From Rutpela maculata (Eukaryota > Arthropoda > Insecta > Coleoptera > Cerambycidae), in the NCBI GenBank assembly GCA_936432065.2, contig OW386289.2, positions 94,299,736 to 94,363,735 on the forward strand: 64,000 nt of DNA, written 5' to 3'. The position numbers and the translations under genes are program-made. The first letter of the stretch is position 1; each line of letters starts with the position of its first letter. Of the stretch, positions 22,081 to 33,639 are shown piece by piece. Below the pieces are notes generated by a model. It ran no database searches, was not told where the DNA came from, and saw nothing but the letters and a program-made list of their open reading frames with translations.

Positions 22081-22369
22081 TTTCAAGTAACTCCGATGAC
22101 ATGTAATATTTTACATGATATTATGATTTTCAATGAGCTTTATTTGTATTGATTAATAAGTACAAGTGGTCTTTCTCTGAGGAATTTAACAATCTGCGGA
22201 ATGCAAAATCTACCTAATTTTCTTCGTTTCTAGATTCTGATGGTCTTCCTAGAGTAGGAGGTAAATTGTCTAATTCTTATTTATCATTTGACCAAAAACA
22301 TCTTATTTTATTACCTCGACCACATCGCTTGAGTGAGCTTATTATTCAAGACACTTATTCATAAAACTT
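22081..22369. other. Spacer
   Basis: No gene seen. Confidence 0.4.
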
Positions 22370-22870
22370 CTGTCTGTCGGTCTGTCATACTTTTGTGTGC
22401 GCACGATTACTCTGGAACTGCAATATTGATTTGACGCCCATGTATTATAACGTGATCTGGAACTAGATCGTTAAAGGGTTGGCGGATAAAAGAGAATAAA
22501 CAGATAAAGCAAGCAAAAGTCCAAATAATGTAGAAGCCAACGTTTGATTTTTTTTTGGTATCAGCCACCGCCACTCAACCACATTACCACGCCCACTCTA
22601 TTATTAAAGGAAGTAAAAAAATAGAATTTTGATTTAGTGTGTACCAGAAGCAAATATCTTAACATTTTTCTTGTCACTGACCACCATCACCCCCGCACCA
22701 TGAGAGAGAGTGAAAAATACGTAAAATTTCACCATATTTTCGAAAAAATTTTGTCTGGCTGTGAAAGAAATGATTCCTTAGACAGCGGTTTTTTACTCCC
22801 AATTCCGTCAGAAAATGTAAGAAAATAGCCATTTGTGAAAACTCACTCAATTAAGTTTCCTTTATGTTAT
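22370..22870 (+). repeat. Dispersed (TCTG)n-containing repeat, copy 1 (diverged)
   Basis: Begins tgtctgtcggtctgtc, then cgcacg.ttactctggaac, ttgatttgacg, gatctggaactaga, cgttaaagggttgg, a region of CCACC-rich sequence and tgatttagtgt. The same order of words occurs at 25369-26000 and 62313-62857, and part of it inverted at 45290-45485. Non-coding; the class is unknown. Confidence 0.7.
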
Positions 22871-22938
22871 CTATATCTTACTATGTAACCAAGGATCTTT
22901 GAATAACAAATCGGATTATTATTATACAGTGTGTCCCC

Positions 22939-24702
22939 GGATGGAGTTGACAAGAGGAAAAACATCTCTATTATTGATTTTACGACGAAAAGTCATTCTT
23001 TATATAAAATTCTGCTTGCCGAAGAAATGAATTTACCATATAAAAATCTTAGATTAGACGTACCGGGTGTTAATAAATTAAAAAAACATCGAAATGCCTC
23101 AATAGAGAAGTACCTTTATTTATTATTTTGGACAAAATGTTTATAAAACAAAGTTGTTTATAATCCAAAATAAAGCCTAAATACAAATTATGATGTCTAA
23201 ATTTTGACTTTTACGTTTATGTCAACTTACATTTTTTTCAAACATTAACATAACATAATAACATTAACTTCAATGATTGTTGAAAAACAATTTATTCTAC
23301 ATAGCCTCCTCCAACCTCAACATATTTCTCGATCCTTTTAATAAATTCCCCATTTACCGCGTCTTGTATTCATGCTTTTAGTGTTTCTCGATCATGCGGC
23401 AGGTCATCTGCATAAACTTTCTGTTTTAAAACACCCCACAGAAAAAAATTCATTGGTGTAAGGTCTGGTGATCTTGAAGAAAAATTAATTGGAGCATATC
23501 TTCCCATCCATCTGGCTCCGAAGTGATCTGTCAACCACTGCCGTACCAAAACTGAGGAATGAGCTGGGCAACCGTCTTGCTGCTAAAAAATGTTACGCCT
23601 TACTTCCGATTGCAGAGTGTTTATAAATGGCAATACAAAGTTTTCCAAAAGGTCCAAATAAACATACGGATTTAAATTTTCTTCTAAGAAATATGGACCA
23701 ACGATTCGATCATAAAAAATTCCACACCATACATTCACTTTTTTTAACATTGACTTCGTTTGTGAATGTTTGGATTTTCAAAAGCCCAATGAAACGTGTG
23801 ATGAAACGTGGACATTGACACGAAATGCTGCTTCGTCAGTAAAAAAAAAAAACATTTTCACCGACCCATAAACAAAAATCCAATCGCTTCTCTTCATCTC
23901 CATTTTCAAGTGTATGTCTGAACCTTGGCTTAAACGGTCGAACTCTCTGTAAATGACTTTTACTTACTTCCAGTCTTTGTGAGCGTTTCCGTAAAGATAA
24001 TTTCGGGTTTTCTATTAATGAATTTATTGCCAAAAGTGTTGCCGCATCGTCTTCATTGTACTTTTTCTTGGGTTTTTTGACACCCAATATAGATCCAGTT
24101 TCCTTAAATTTTTTTTACAAGTTTGCGCAATGATTGGCGCGATACCGCTATGTTAGGGAACTTTTGGTGGAAAGGTTAATTGCATATTGATAAGAGACGT
24201 CTCCAATCCCATAACATTTGATCAACTAAATTCTTTCTTGTTTGGTAAACATTTTTTAAATGATCATCAGAACACTAATACAGGTAAATGTAACATAGTA
24301 ATATTCTACACTATGTCACAATGACGTTTGCCAGTTCAATATTATCTACAGCACACTCTGTTTCTTAATTTGAATTCTTATTCATATTAATAAATTCAAC
24401 GTAAAAAGATAAACACAATAAAAACATAAAAGTCAAAATACAGACTTCATAATTTGTATTTAGACTTTATTTTGGATTATAAACAACTTTGTTTTATAAA
24501 CATTTTGTCCAAAATAATAGATAAAGGTACTTCTCTCTTGAGGCATTTTGATGTTTTCCTAATTTATTAATACCCGGTACATCTGATCTAAGATTTTTAT
24601 ATGGTAAATACATTTTCTCGACAAGCAAAATTTTTTATAAAGAATGATTTTTCGTCGTAAAATCAATAATAGAGATGTTTTTCCTCTTGTCAACTTCATC
24701 CT
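22939..24702 (-). mobile_element. DD41D-type mariner transposon with ~285-bp TIRs
   Basis: ggatggagttgacaagagg at 22939 is matched inverted by cctcttgtcaacttcatcc ending at 24702. The arms extend inward about 285 bp on each side (to about 23225 and from about 24415), sharing tttggattataaacaac and atgtttataaaacaaag. The left flank carries acagtgtgtccc, probably the original tip that the right end has lost. A minus-strand transposase remnant fills the middle. Confidence 0.9.
23300..24120 (-). pseudogene. DD41D-type transposase, inactive
   Basis: From the 5' side on the minus strand: KKPKKKYNEDDAATLLAINS, SLRKRSQRLEVSKSHLQRV (helix-turn-helix), FKPRFRHTLENGDEEKRLDF, a broken DEAAF segment, KVNVWCGIFYDRIVGPYF, NLNPYVYLDLLENFVLPFI, then a stop just before QQDGCPAHSSVLVRQWL (second D), and RSPDLTPMNFFLWGVLK. 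There are 41 residues between the second D and the last site, matching the DD41D group, but the last site is N. Frameshifts, a stop and the D-to-N change make it inactive. The C-terminus reads VYADDLPHDRETLKA. Confidence 0.85.
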
Positions 24703-24781
24703 TCATATTGTAACTTACATTTTAAATTGGAAATTAAACCTTTACAAACCAGAAATTATACATTTATTAAATAGCCCAAAA

Positions 24782-25215
24782 CAAGGGCGGATCCAGAAAG
24801 GTTACTGGGGGGGGGGGGGCACTAACATCTACAAAATATTTTAGAAATCAGAAAAAAAAATTTTTATCGCCTCATGAGGAGGGGTGCAAATGAAAATACA
24901 AAAAAAATGTTTTGCTCACCTCGCAATCTGAAAAAATTTTATCGCCTCATGGGGGGGGGGGGGCAATGAAACTCCAAAAAAAAATTTTTTTCGAACATTT
25001 CGGCTCATGGAGGGGGGGTACAAATTAAAATCCAGACAAAAATTTTTTCGCCTCATACACAGGAATACTATTACAAAACCAAAAAAAATTTTCCCCCCAC
25101 CTCATGCGGAAAAAAATTTATCAAAACAAAACATAACATAACGAATACTTTTCTTTGGGGGGGGGGGGGGGGCAATTGCCCCTGCTGCTGCCCCCCCCCC
25201 CTGGATCCGCCCTTG
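24782..25215. mobile_element. hAT-type MITE with poly-G tracts and perfect 8-bp TSD
   Basis: Starts caagggcggatccag and ends ctggatccgcccttg, perfect 15-bp terminal inverted repeats. The flanks are gcccaaaa at 24774-24781 and 25216-25223, an exact 8-bp duplication typical of hAT elements. Inside are diverged tandem units of about 60-75 bp built from tcgcctcatg, a G-run and an A/T-rich tail. Three G-runs exceed 10 bases. No coding capacity. Confidence 0.92.
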
Positions 25216-25368
25216 GCCCAAAACGCTATAATTGGTGACCCCGAGTCTACATGTACCTTCCTCCTGACGTAAGAATCAACAATAAATTTTTAACTTAAAT
25301 TATTGGATCAGAAGAGCCCCCAGCGTAGGCAGTTAGATCCCACGTGTAACTGTAGACACAATTTTACT

Positions 25369-26010
25369 TCCACATCCAGTGGAAGTATAGTAACGACAAA
25401 AAATTTTTAAAAATTTTTATTGTTCAAATAGGCTTAAAATGTCATGAAACGTCGAGATTTTAAGTTTGAGCGAAAAAAATTTCTGTCAGTCTGTCTGTCG
25501 GTCTGTCTGTCTGTCGGTCTGTCTGTCTGTCTGTAACTTTTTTTTATGCGCACGTTTACTCTGGAACCGTTTGAGATATTGACTTGAAATTTGGTACACA
25601 TATGTACTTTAACGAGATCTAGAACTAGATTATATTTTCATCTTGTTCCGTTAAAGGGTTGGGGGGTAAATTGGGGAAAATTTGGGGTAAATGAGTAAAT
25701 CAAGCAGGTAAGAGTCTATAAAATTGGTATTTAGTACATACAAGAAAAGCATAGGTCTCAAAAAATTTTTTGGCAATAGCCACCCCCCATTACCAACCCT
25801 CACCCACTTATTAAAAGGGATGAAAAAAAATATGATTTAGTGTATGTACAAGAACCAGAAACCTCAAAACATTTTTTACTTCATCCACCCCCACTACCAC
25901 CCGCCCTATCACAACCCCCACCCCACTACCGATGTGGGGTATCGTTTTATGGGTTTTTGGGGTAGAGGATTTCAAATACTATATTATTAAAGTTCCATAA
26001 ACAATTATTT
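25369..26010 (+). repeat. Dispersed (TCTG)n-containing repeat, copy 2
   Basis: Opens acttccacatccagtggaag, then tatagtaacgacaaaaaa, acgtcgagattttaagtttg, a (tctg)n tract at 25489-25534, actctggaaccg, acgagatct.gaactagatt, ttgttccgt, tttggggtaaatg, atttagt and a CCACC-rich 3' half ending gatgtggggtatcg and tactatattatta. It matches copy 3 at 62313-62857 almost word for word. Confidence 0.85.
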
Positions 26011-26422
26011 CCACATACAAAGTTTTTTCGTTGTGACTGACTTGGATAGAGAATTGGATGTGGAAGTAGTGATTTCTTGGGCAGCGGTTTTTCAAGAAGG
26101 AAACAGGAATTTCCATTTTAGGAAAGAATATTCCATATATCATTACATTTTGATGAATATATCATTTCTATTGATTGCCGCTATAGTTGGACTAGATGAT
26201 GTCGAAAATGATTTAAATTAATTGAAATATTAAACAATTTCAATTAGAAGTTTCTGGACTTAACAAACCCAAGAGAATCTTTGACGTTTTTTACCTTTGA
26301 AACACCTTTTGGTTTTAAACCTTTAAATTGAAGATTATCTAAATTTTTATACTATTGTACGGTGAGTGGGTTGTTTTTAACATTTTCCCTGTGTTTAGAG
26401 AGATACAGTCGGTTAACTAAAT
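26011..26422. other. Leader region before gypsy remnant
   Basis: A 62-codon frame (26033-26221) has no recognisable motif. The 5' LTR of the following retroelement may have lain here, but I could not identify matching LTR sequence downstream. Confidence 0.35.
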
Positions 26423-27340
26423 ATGACACACCCAACCAGTGATATCACTCTTGATAATCCGGTACTTTTGCCCAATAACCAATATGTCACAACAGTCAAA
26501 CTTCCACCCTTCTGGATTTCTAAACCAGAGATTTGGTTCACGCAAGTAGAATCTCTATTTGCTGTGGCCAGAATAGTTAATGATCGTAGAAAGTATGAGC
26601 AAGTAGTCGCAAATTTGCCTTTGGAAATTATCAATAATATTTACGATGTTATAGCTAATCCACCGAAAATGATTTGTATTTAAATTTAAAAAAACTGTTT
26701 TGATTACTCGCCTAACTTCTAGTGAGGAAAAGCGATTAGATGACTTGCTCTCAGGCTCACATATGAGAGACATTAAACTGTCAGATTTTTATCGGTTCAT
26801 GTTAAGTACTGCAGGAGGATCACATATGGTGAATCGGGAGTTATTGATTAAGTTGTGGAAGAGGTACTTGCCCAAAACAATTTTTATTGCGATTACTGCT
26901 TCAGGAAAATTTGATATAATAGAGATTATAGACATGGCAGATCGTATTTGGGAGTAGCTTCTCCCCATTTTGACGTAAAACCCACACCCACTATTTCAGA
27001 TTTAATAACGACTTTCGAAAATTTTTCAACTACTTTTCAATGTACCTTGAATCAAATTTCACAACGTCAACAATTATTCAGTTCACAATTAAGTTCTATT
27101 GAATCCAAAATTGCTACCAAAAATCCTGATTCTTCAGTCTCTCCTTACTTCTGTAGTAACTGCAGAGATCAAAACAAATTCAGAAGTCGTTCATCAAGTC
27201 GTGGTAATATCCGTAATAAATATGATCGTATCAATAACGCAGTTTGTTACTCGCATCAACTTTATGGTAATAAAGCTTTTCGCTGCGGAGGAACCTGGTG
27301 TACCTTCAGTAAAAGTATTGAAGTTAACGAACAAAAATGA
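26423..27340 (+). pseudogene. Ty3/gypsy-like Gag, three frames
   Basis: The first frame has VKLPPFWISKPEIWFTQVES and VVANLPLEIINNIYDVI, typical of arthropod gypsy Gag. A frameshift near 26690 gives LTSSEEKRLDDLLSG, DIKLSDFYRFML and LIKLWKRYLPK. A further shift near 26950 gives the C-terminal linker and VCYSHQLYGNKAFRCGGTWC, corresponding to the degenerate CYYHxxFGxxAxxC...C knuckle of this family. It would form the particle shell if intact; two frameshifts break it. Confidence 0.8.
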
Positions 27341-27367
27341 CTAAAATTTGATAAGGTTAATAATATT

Positions 27368-27841
27368 TTGACGCCTGAAGTTAATTTTTCTGACACTAAT
27401 CGTAGACTTTTTGTTTATGATCGATCAAATAACTTTCGTTTTCTCATTGATACTGGAGCTGATTTATCAGTTATTCCACGTAACCATTTTATAGATATAA
27501 ATAAGAACCCAGATTTAGTATTAACAGCAGCTAATGATTCTCTTATTAATACATATAGAAAAACGTTTTTAAAGGTTAATTTGAATTTAAGTAGATTTTT
27601 TTCTTTTATTTTTAATATTGCTGACATTGAAATACCAATCGTTGGAGCTGATTTTTTACCACATTTTGGACTAGTGGTTGATTTAAAAAGAGCATGTTTA
27701 CGTGATAATACAACTAGTTTATCAACTAACTGTTTTCTTGAACATAGTCCATTATTTTCTCCAAAATTATTTCCTTTGATGAATGAATACCATAAATTAC
27801 TTTTACAGTTTCCTAATTTAATAGATTCATCGAAATTATAG
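27368..27841 (+). pseudogene. Ty3/gypsy-like aspartic protease and pol junction
   Basis: NRRLFVYDRSNNFRFLIDTGADLSV contains the DTGA active-site loop. IEIPIVGADFLPHFGLVVDL is the C-terminal protease block. The frame continues to QFPNLIDSSKL, the start of the pol linker, and stops at 27841. Further RT traces follow in other frames: EGHLPFLQPHRFR, AKKEPNDWLSWGDCRQRNTV and IPDRYPLPH up to about 28110. Confidence 0.85.
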
Positions 27842-28230
27842 TATACTTAAACATTTAGTAATACATCATATTATTACAGAAGGTCATTTACCATTTTTGC
27901 AACCTCATAGATTTAGATAATGTTAAATTTAATCTTGCACAAACTGAATTAACCATATGGTAGAATTGGGTATTTGCAAACCTTCTTCTTCTTCCGTTTA
28001 ATCGCCACTTCATATGGTAGCTAAGAAAGAGCCCAATGACTGGCTTTCTTGGGGAGATTGTAGACAACGAAATACAGTCACAATTCCTGATAGGTATCCA
28101 TTACCCCACAATTAATGCTATATCTTTTCAAAGATTGGTATAGCCCAAAAGACTATACCATTCTTAAGCATTTCTGTTTAAGTAGACATTTGTTATCTGA
28201 AGGCTGGTCTAAAATAACACCCGTAAAATA

Positions 28231-29141
28231 TTATATTATAACCTACAAAGCTGAATTTACTACATAATAAAGATAACTATATAGATAAAATACAATTTTG
28301 TCATACACGTTATAAAGTGGAAATTGTAACAAAATCTAAATATCTCATTATCGTTTAAATTCTAAATCACATCATCCTCGTATATATTAATCTATTATTT
28401 AATTTATATTCATCACATCGCAGCTACATACTTGATGCTTTGTGTAAGTGATATCAATGGATTATATTGACGTATTCACTTATCTGAAACATGTATTTAA
28501 TTTACATCTTGACTATAGGGAACTCCATATGTCATCTACCATTAGACTGACGTGAACGTGATTAAAGTCATTAAATGGAGTATTTGAGGAAATTACAGAG
28601 CACCATAAATATGCGGTGCGGAAGCTTTTTCATAAGTTTCTTTTAATATGAACTAATGAGGACTAAAGTAGATTCGTGTTTCGCACATCTTTTACCAACC
28701 CAGCCCAAGTCATTATATCAATAACGAGTTTCCTTTGCAAAAAGTTCCTTTTTTATAGGAAGTGGGAGAATTTAATTAAACTGAACCAAATCCATCAACG
28801 GCAATTTTCTAATACTCCCTTATAATACGTTAGGGTGGGAAAATGACGGCTCGTTTAATAAACAGTATTTGCATCTTTCAAAAATGTTGCCAGAGTACGC
28901 ATATGCGCCTCGTCTGGGTCGGACTTGGAACGTACACTTTTTTAAATTTATCCTTCAGGTCTTAACGAAATCTATAATTCTATTAATATAAACTAGAAAC
29001 AAGTCATGTAAATTAGAAGGAAAAGTTGTGCGATTTGAAAAAGAAAACGCAGACACACAACAAATTTCTGAAATCATTAGCTATGGGTAAGGGCACGGTA
29101 GGCATTAATTTGTTACATTTGTCACACACAATACACTGTAG
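28231..29141. other. AT-rich spacer, no gene seen
   Basis: No coding motif found. Confidence 0.45.
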
Positions 29142-29600
29142 TTAACTGTCAATTAGCAAGACGACTAATTTAATTACGAAAGGATATATTTTACTAAATT
29201 CTAAGAAAGGCAAAACTCCATCTTGCTCAATCTCCATCCTAAACTTGATATTTAGGTGTTGATTATTTAGATGGCCGAAGAAAATACACAGTGAAGAAGC
29301 TCCATGCGGCCATATGATAAACGTATCATCAACATAGCGCAACCAACAATTTGGTTTCTCTACAGTACAGCGTATGGCTTTTTCTTCGAATGCCTCCCCC
29401 TCCATGTTAGCTATTACTGATGAAAGTGGTGCTCCGTACATTTCTTCGTAGAAATCTCCATTCCACAGAAAATATGTTGCCGATAGGCATAATCGAACCA
29501 AATCAGGCATATCTTCTCTTAATCCTTTGGGTACAAAGTGTATTTATCTAATCTGGATTTCCTTCGCTGCAACATTTTTACAAGAGAACTCAATTACATT
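29142..29600 (-). pseudogene. Penelope-like element reverse transcriptase fragment
   Basis: Minus strand reads LVKMLQRRKSRLDKYTLYP, a frame break, then MPDLVRLCLSATYFLWNGDF, YGAPLSSVIANMEGEAFEEK, KPNCWLRYVDDTFIIWPHG, LNNQHLNIKFRMEIEQDG and LPFLEF. The RYVDDTF box and WPHG and LPFLD-type blocks are characteristic of Penelope-like elements. The GIY-YIG endonuclease is not present. The G.PMGSPLSP block is shortened to GAPLSS, an internal deletion of a few residues. Confidence 0.85.
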
Positions 29601-29984
29601 TTCTTCTCAATTAAATTCAGAAACACCCTGTCTGGTTTGATGACGTCCAACTTTCGGATTGTTGGCAAATAGTAATTAAAATATATCCTGCACTTGCTTT
29701 TTGCCACGACTGCTTTGACTTCTTGGGGTACGTTTGGCATTATGGGATCTAGATCAATGCCGTAAGCGTACCTAATATGGTAGTAAAACATCTTAAGGGT
29801 ACCGACATGCTGAAGGGGCCTTGCTGCTAAAGGTGTAGGTCGCGATAACTACATCGAGGCCATATATTTGTAAATCTGACGGCGCATACCGGGGATGCTA
29901 GCATCAGTTCACCCTCCCTGTTTACGCTGACGTCTTGTAGCAAGGAAGGCATCGTGGTAGCTTACACGTGATTGGTTCACTCAG
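29601..29984. other. Spacer; unassigned minus-strand frame
   Basis: A 65-codon minus-strand frame (29594-29791) containing IMPNVPQEVKAVVAK lies just upstream of the Penelope fragment. I cannot tell whether it belongs to it. Confidence 0.3.
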
Positions 29985-30188
29985 ATAATGATAATAATAA
30001 TAAAGCGGCTTTATTTATTTTACTGTCTCGGCGGAGTTCAGACTAGCTGTTCTACCACTCAACCAAGACAATTCATACAATAAATAATTAACATTTCTAG
30101 ACAGTAATAGATAAAAAAAATACAGAGCAGAGAAATAAGAAAAGAAAAGAATACAAGTGTTCATATTTACCATAGCAAAAATACCGGA

Positions 30189-31095
30189 TCATTGTTTACC
30201 TAGATACAACTTTTTTGCGTTGCTTTTAAAAGAAAGTAAGGACAATGGTTTCACTTCCTCTGGCAAAGAATTATAAGTGGTTGCAGCTTGATAAGAGAAA
30301 GATCGTAGGAATAAGTCAGAAGTATGTTGGGGGATGGTAAGCTGATTTGTAAATCTCAAGTTTCTATTATATATGTATGTTCTCAGAGTTAATTTACATG
30401 ATAAATAATTAGGAATACGAGTTGTCAGAACTTTGTGAGTAAAACATACCAAATGGAGATTTCTACGATTTAACATTTTAAGCTATTTAATATCCCTGAT
30501 TAATGGAGTTGTATGCTCTCTGCATTGCAGCCCAAAAATAAAACGTATACATGAATTTTGCACTTTTTGTATTCGCGTGGAAGTGTAAGCGTCTAAACAC
30601 GGCCCATAAACAATATCACCATAATTAAAGATTGACCGTATTAATGTGTCACAGAGTCCAATTTTAATATTTCGCGTTGGCAATGACGGTTAGCATATTT
30701 TTTAGCAAGTAATACGATTTTCTGACAAGTGAGTTGACATGGTCTATGAACCTAAGCTGGAAATCTATATTTAATCCTAAGCATTTTATTTTGTCCTGAT
30801 AGTCCAGCCTCTGTCCATCTACCAGTATGGACCCATTGTTTATGGCCCTCTGTCTGTCTTTAGGACTTCCAAATAAAATGGCAGATGACTTTGTGCTGTT
30901 ATTATTGAGACAATGATTTTTTGATATTGTAACTAAATTGCGAATGTCCTCGTTAAGACAAATTTCCATTTGCAGACATTTTTCAATGTTAGCAGCAAAA
31001 TATAAATTTTTGTCGTCGGCATAAAAATGAGAAGAAAAGTGTTGTAAAACTCTTTTAAAATCTGAGGTATATATGATAAACAGTAGTGGTGCCAA
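30189..31095 (-). pseudogene. LINE ORF2: RT palm, thumb and C-terminus
   Basis: HGAPQGSILAPLLFIIY is followed by SSHFYADDKNLYFA, which keeps the YADD catalytic box, then FGSPKDRQRAINNGSILVDG and IKCLGLNIDFQLRFIDHVNS. After a frameshift near 30680 comes LIRSIFNYGDIVYGPCLD and RIQKVQNSCIRFIFGL. After a stop near 30480 comes LHLVCFTHKVLTTRIPNYL and YNSLPEEVKPL. These are the thumb and C-terminal blocks of Jockey/CR1-type LINEs. It encodes no RNase H. Confidence 0.85.
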
Positions 31096-31347
31096 AATAG
31101 ACCCCTGCGGGGCTCCATGGATTATATTTTTAGTGACTGATAGTCTACTGTTACCGATTACCTGTTGATTTCTATCAGTTAAGTATGACCTAACTAGGGA
31201 ACATGCAGTGGTGTGAAAACCGAAATATTTAAGTTTAGCACAAGCTTTACTGTAATCTAGTAACAGTAATATAGCTACACTGCCTTTGTCACAACTGCTG
31301 ATTATGTCATTAGTAATTTTTAGGAGTGCACTGGTGGTGCTCTGATT

Positions 31348-32277
31348 TTACCTGAAACCTGATTGGTTTTCAGGTAAAATTGATTTAGATAAATAGTAGC
31401 TGTAGATCTGGTCGTATAATACTCGTTCTAAAATTTTTGAAATTACGGGTAAAATATTTATAGGCTTTAGGTTTGAAAATTCATTGGGTTGACTTATTTT
31501 ACTAAGCGGTATTACAAGTGAAGTTTTCCAACTCTTTGGAAAAATCCCGTCAGTGATACATTTGTTCACCATAAAAGTGATAATAGGGATGAGAAAAGGT
31601 AAACAGACTTGCAGCATTTTTAGGGTGATTCCGTCAGCTCCTGTTGCATAGGTTTTTATATTTTCAATGTAGTTCTCCACTTCGACATCCGTGACTTGAT
31701 TAATAGTGAAATTATTATTTGAATCTAATAATTGTGAACTGTAGAAATCAATGGTGTAATCCGGAGGGGATGTGATTAATTGACTAACTGACGTGGTAAA
31801 GTAGTCATTGATTTGATTAGGATCATTAAGGTGATCTGGCAAGTTATTCGTCCCCTTCTTTTTTATTATGTTAAGTAGTTTTAGAGTGTCCCATAATTTT
31901 TTGTTGTCGTGCTGATCTTGTATAAATTCTAAATAAGCTTTTTTTTCATTTCGGATAGCCGCGGTTACCATATTACGTACATACTTATACCGTACCCAAT
32001 CACCAGCATCGCGAGTTCTTTTAAATTTAGCTAGAGCATTCTTTCTTGTTTTAATCATAAGCTTTACTACATCTGTTAGCCAAGGAACCTTCGGCTTGTT
32101 AATTCTGACAGTCTTAAGAGGAGCATGAATATTAAATAAACTAGTCAGATAGTCATTAAATAAGCTAGTCAGATAGTCAGAGAACACATCACGTGGTATT
32201 CTTCCCCTCGACTGCATGCTTCCCAAACTTCTAATTCTGAAAGGATAAACCTTTCTGATACGGCCACCCATCATCAT
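31348..32277 (-). pseudogene. LINE ORF2: linker and RT fingers
   Basis: 309 codons: HAPLKTVRINKPKVPWLTD, a basic linker (KTRKNALAKFKRTRDAGDW), KKLWDTLKLLNI, TYATGADGITLKMLQVCLP (RT block 1), FPKSWKTSLVIPLSK and NLKPINILPVISKILERVLY, ending ENQSGFR at an in-frame stop. The reading continues after the stop as STTSALLKITNDI and LLLLDYSKACAKLKYFGF, where the second catalytic block has C in place of F (DYSKAF). Only a few lesions, so a relatively recent copy. Confidence 0.85.
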
Positions 32278-33639
32278 GGCATCGATGTATCATCGCCCGT
32301 GACTGCGACCTCCACTAAGACCACGACATCCACCGCGATGTATCTCTGGCATGTCCGTACCCTAACACCTGCATTGTGCCTGGTAATATAGGATGACACT
32401 GCATGAACGGGACATACCGAGATTATGTGTGTTACGATTTTAGAATGTGAATTACAAGCACTACTTGTACTTTGGACATTTTCGGTATACTCAGATATTT
32501 AACCCTCGGGCTCCGACCTTACGCCTGCCGACTTGAGGAAAGCAAACGTCAAATCATTAGACATTTTTTAATTCAGTAGATTTTTACAAAAGGCGCATCG
32601 GCTTGTTCGTGGGCTATTTCAGCAGGTTTTCATGTTCTGCCTTCGTATTTGAGATTTACATATTCTATCATCCTCAGACATTAGAGGAATACCTGCTTAC
32701 ACAGGGTCAGGGTAGGATAGTCCGAGTTTATGAGTTGCTCTTAGAGTGGCTCTATATAAGAATGGTCGCTTATTCCTCTTTTTTTTTTCTATTCCTTTAT
32801 TACTATTAGTAAAAACATATAGATTAATTGAACCAGATCAATTCTTTGGAAAAAATACGACCTACAGGTATTGGTGCAGTTGGGTATAAAGGACTTCTAA
32901 CATATGAGACCATCAAAAAAATATATAATTCAATTCCTTGGGCATTTACAATATAGGTGAGCATATCACTAAGAAATATTGGTAGGTATGTTTTTAGAGG
33001 GCAGAATATTTACTAACGTAATATTTTGTCCAACTCCTCTATACAAAATACAACGTTAGTAAATTGAATTACGTTAGTAAACTTTCTTAGTTTATTGTCT
33101 AACTGTTGGTTGTGGATTTTTTTTAAATTTTTCTCTTTTGCTTACTGGGATTTTCTGCTACATGTATTTTCTACTATAACAGGGTCCATCAAATCTATAA
33201 AACGGTACAAGTATACAGTATTTTACTGGAAAATAATCTCTACTTCTGTGACTTTTATATCAAAGGAACAGTTGAAGGGCGTTTTTTGACAAATGATGAA
33301 TAAGAACAAAATATATAAATAAAGTATTTTGCTGTAATTTCGGAAACCGAATTTGTTTTTTTTTCTCAAAGCTTCATTATGAAATTGCTTATGTGCTGTG
33401 TATATACACAGCTTTAAGAATGTATTTGTTTTAGTTAATATTTTCATCAATACTTACTACTTACACATATCTGTTGATATAGTTGATAGTTTCATTTTAA
33501 ACAACGTTAAGTTTATTAAGTTCTTCTTTTAACATTGGTAACCAGATTGAACAAATATCTACAAAAAAATTCGACACGCATTTATTCTTTAATTATCCTT
33601 TTCTTGCTACCTCTTTTGTCAATATTTTTGCAGAGTCCC
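32278..33639. other. Spacer, no gene seen
   Basis: Short frames only. 33000-33070 has a repeated acgttagtaaa word (three occurrences). No recognised gene. Confidence 0.4.

Larger units (their letters stand above)
26423..28230 (+). mobile_element. Ty3/gypsy-like retrotransposon remnant (gag-protease-RT start)
   Basis: Gag, nucleocapsid-like region, aspartic protease and the N-terminal part of RT occur in the usual order on the plus strand, in several frames. No LTR pair is evident, and the RT, RNase H and integrase beyond about 28230 are missing. The copy is very AT-rich, suggesting long decay. Confidence 0.8.
29985..32277 (-). mobile_element. Jockey/CR1-like LINE, 5'-truncated, RT region complete
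   Basis: Runs on the minus strand from about 32277 to a (TAA/TTA)-type microsatellite tail at about 29985-30005. It holds the RT linker, fingers, palm, thumb and C-terminal region. The endonuclease is missing through 5' truncation. Near its 5' end a ~24-bp tandem duplication (32138-32186) repeats DYLTSLFN. Three frames are needed to read it through. Confidence 0.85.

Noticed and set aside
26423..28230. Endogenous retrovirus with envelope
   Set aside because: Only gag, protease and an RT start are visible. No LTRs, integrase or envelope were found.
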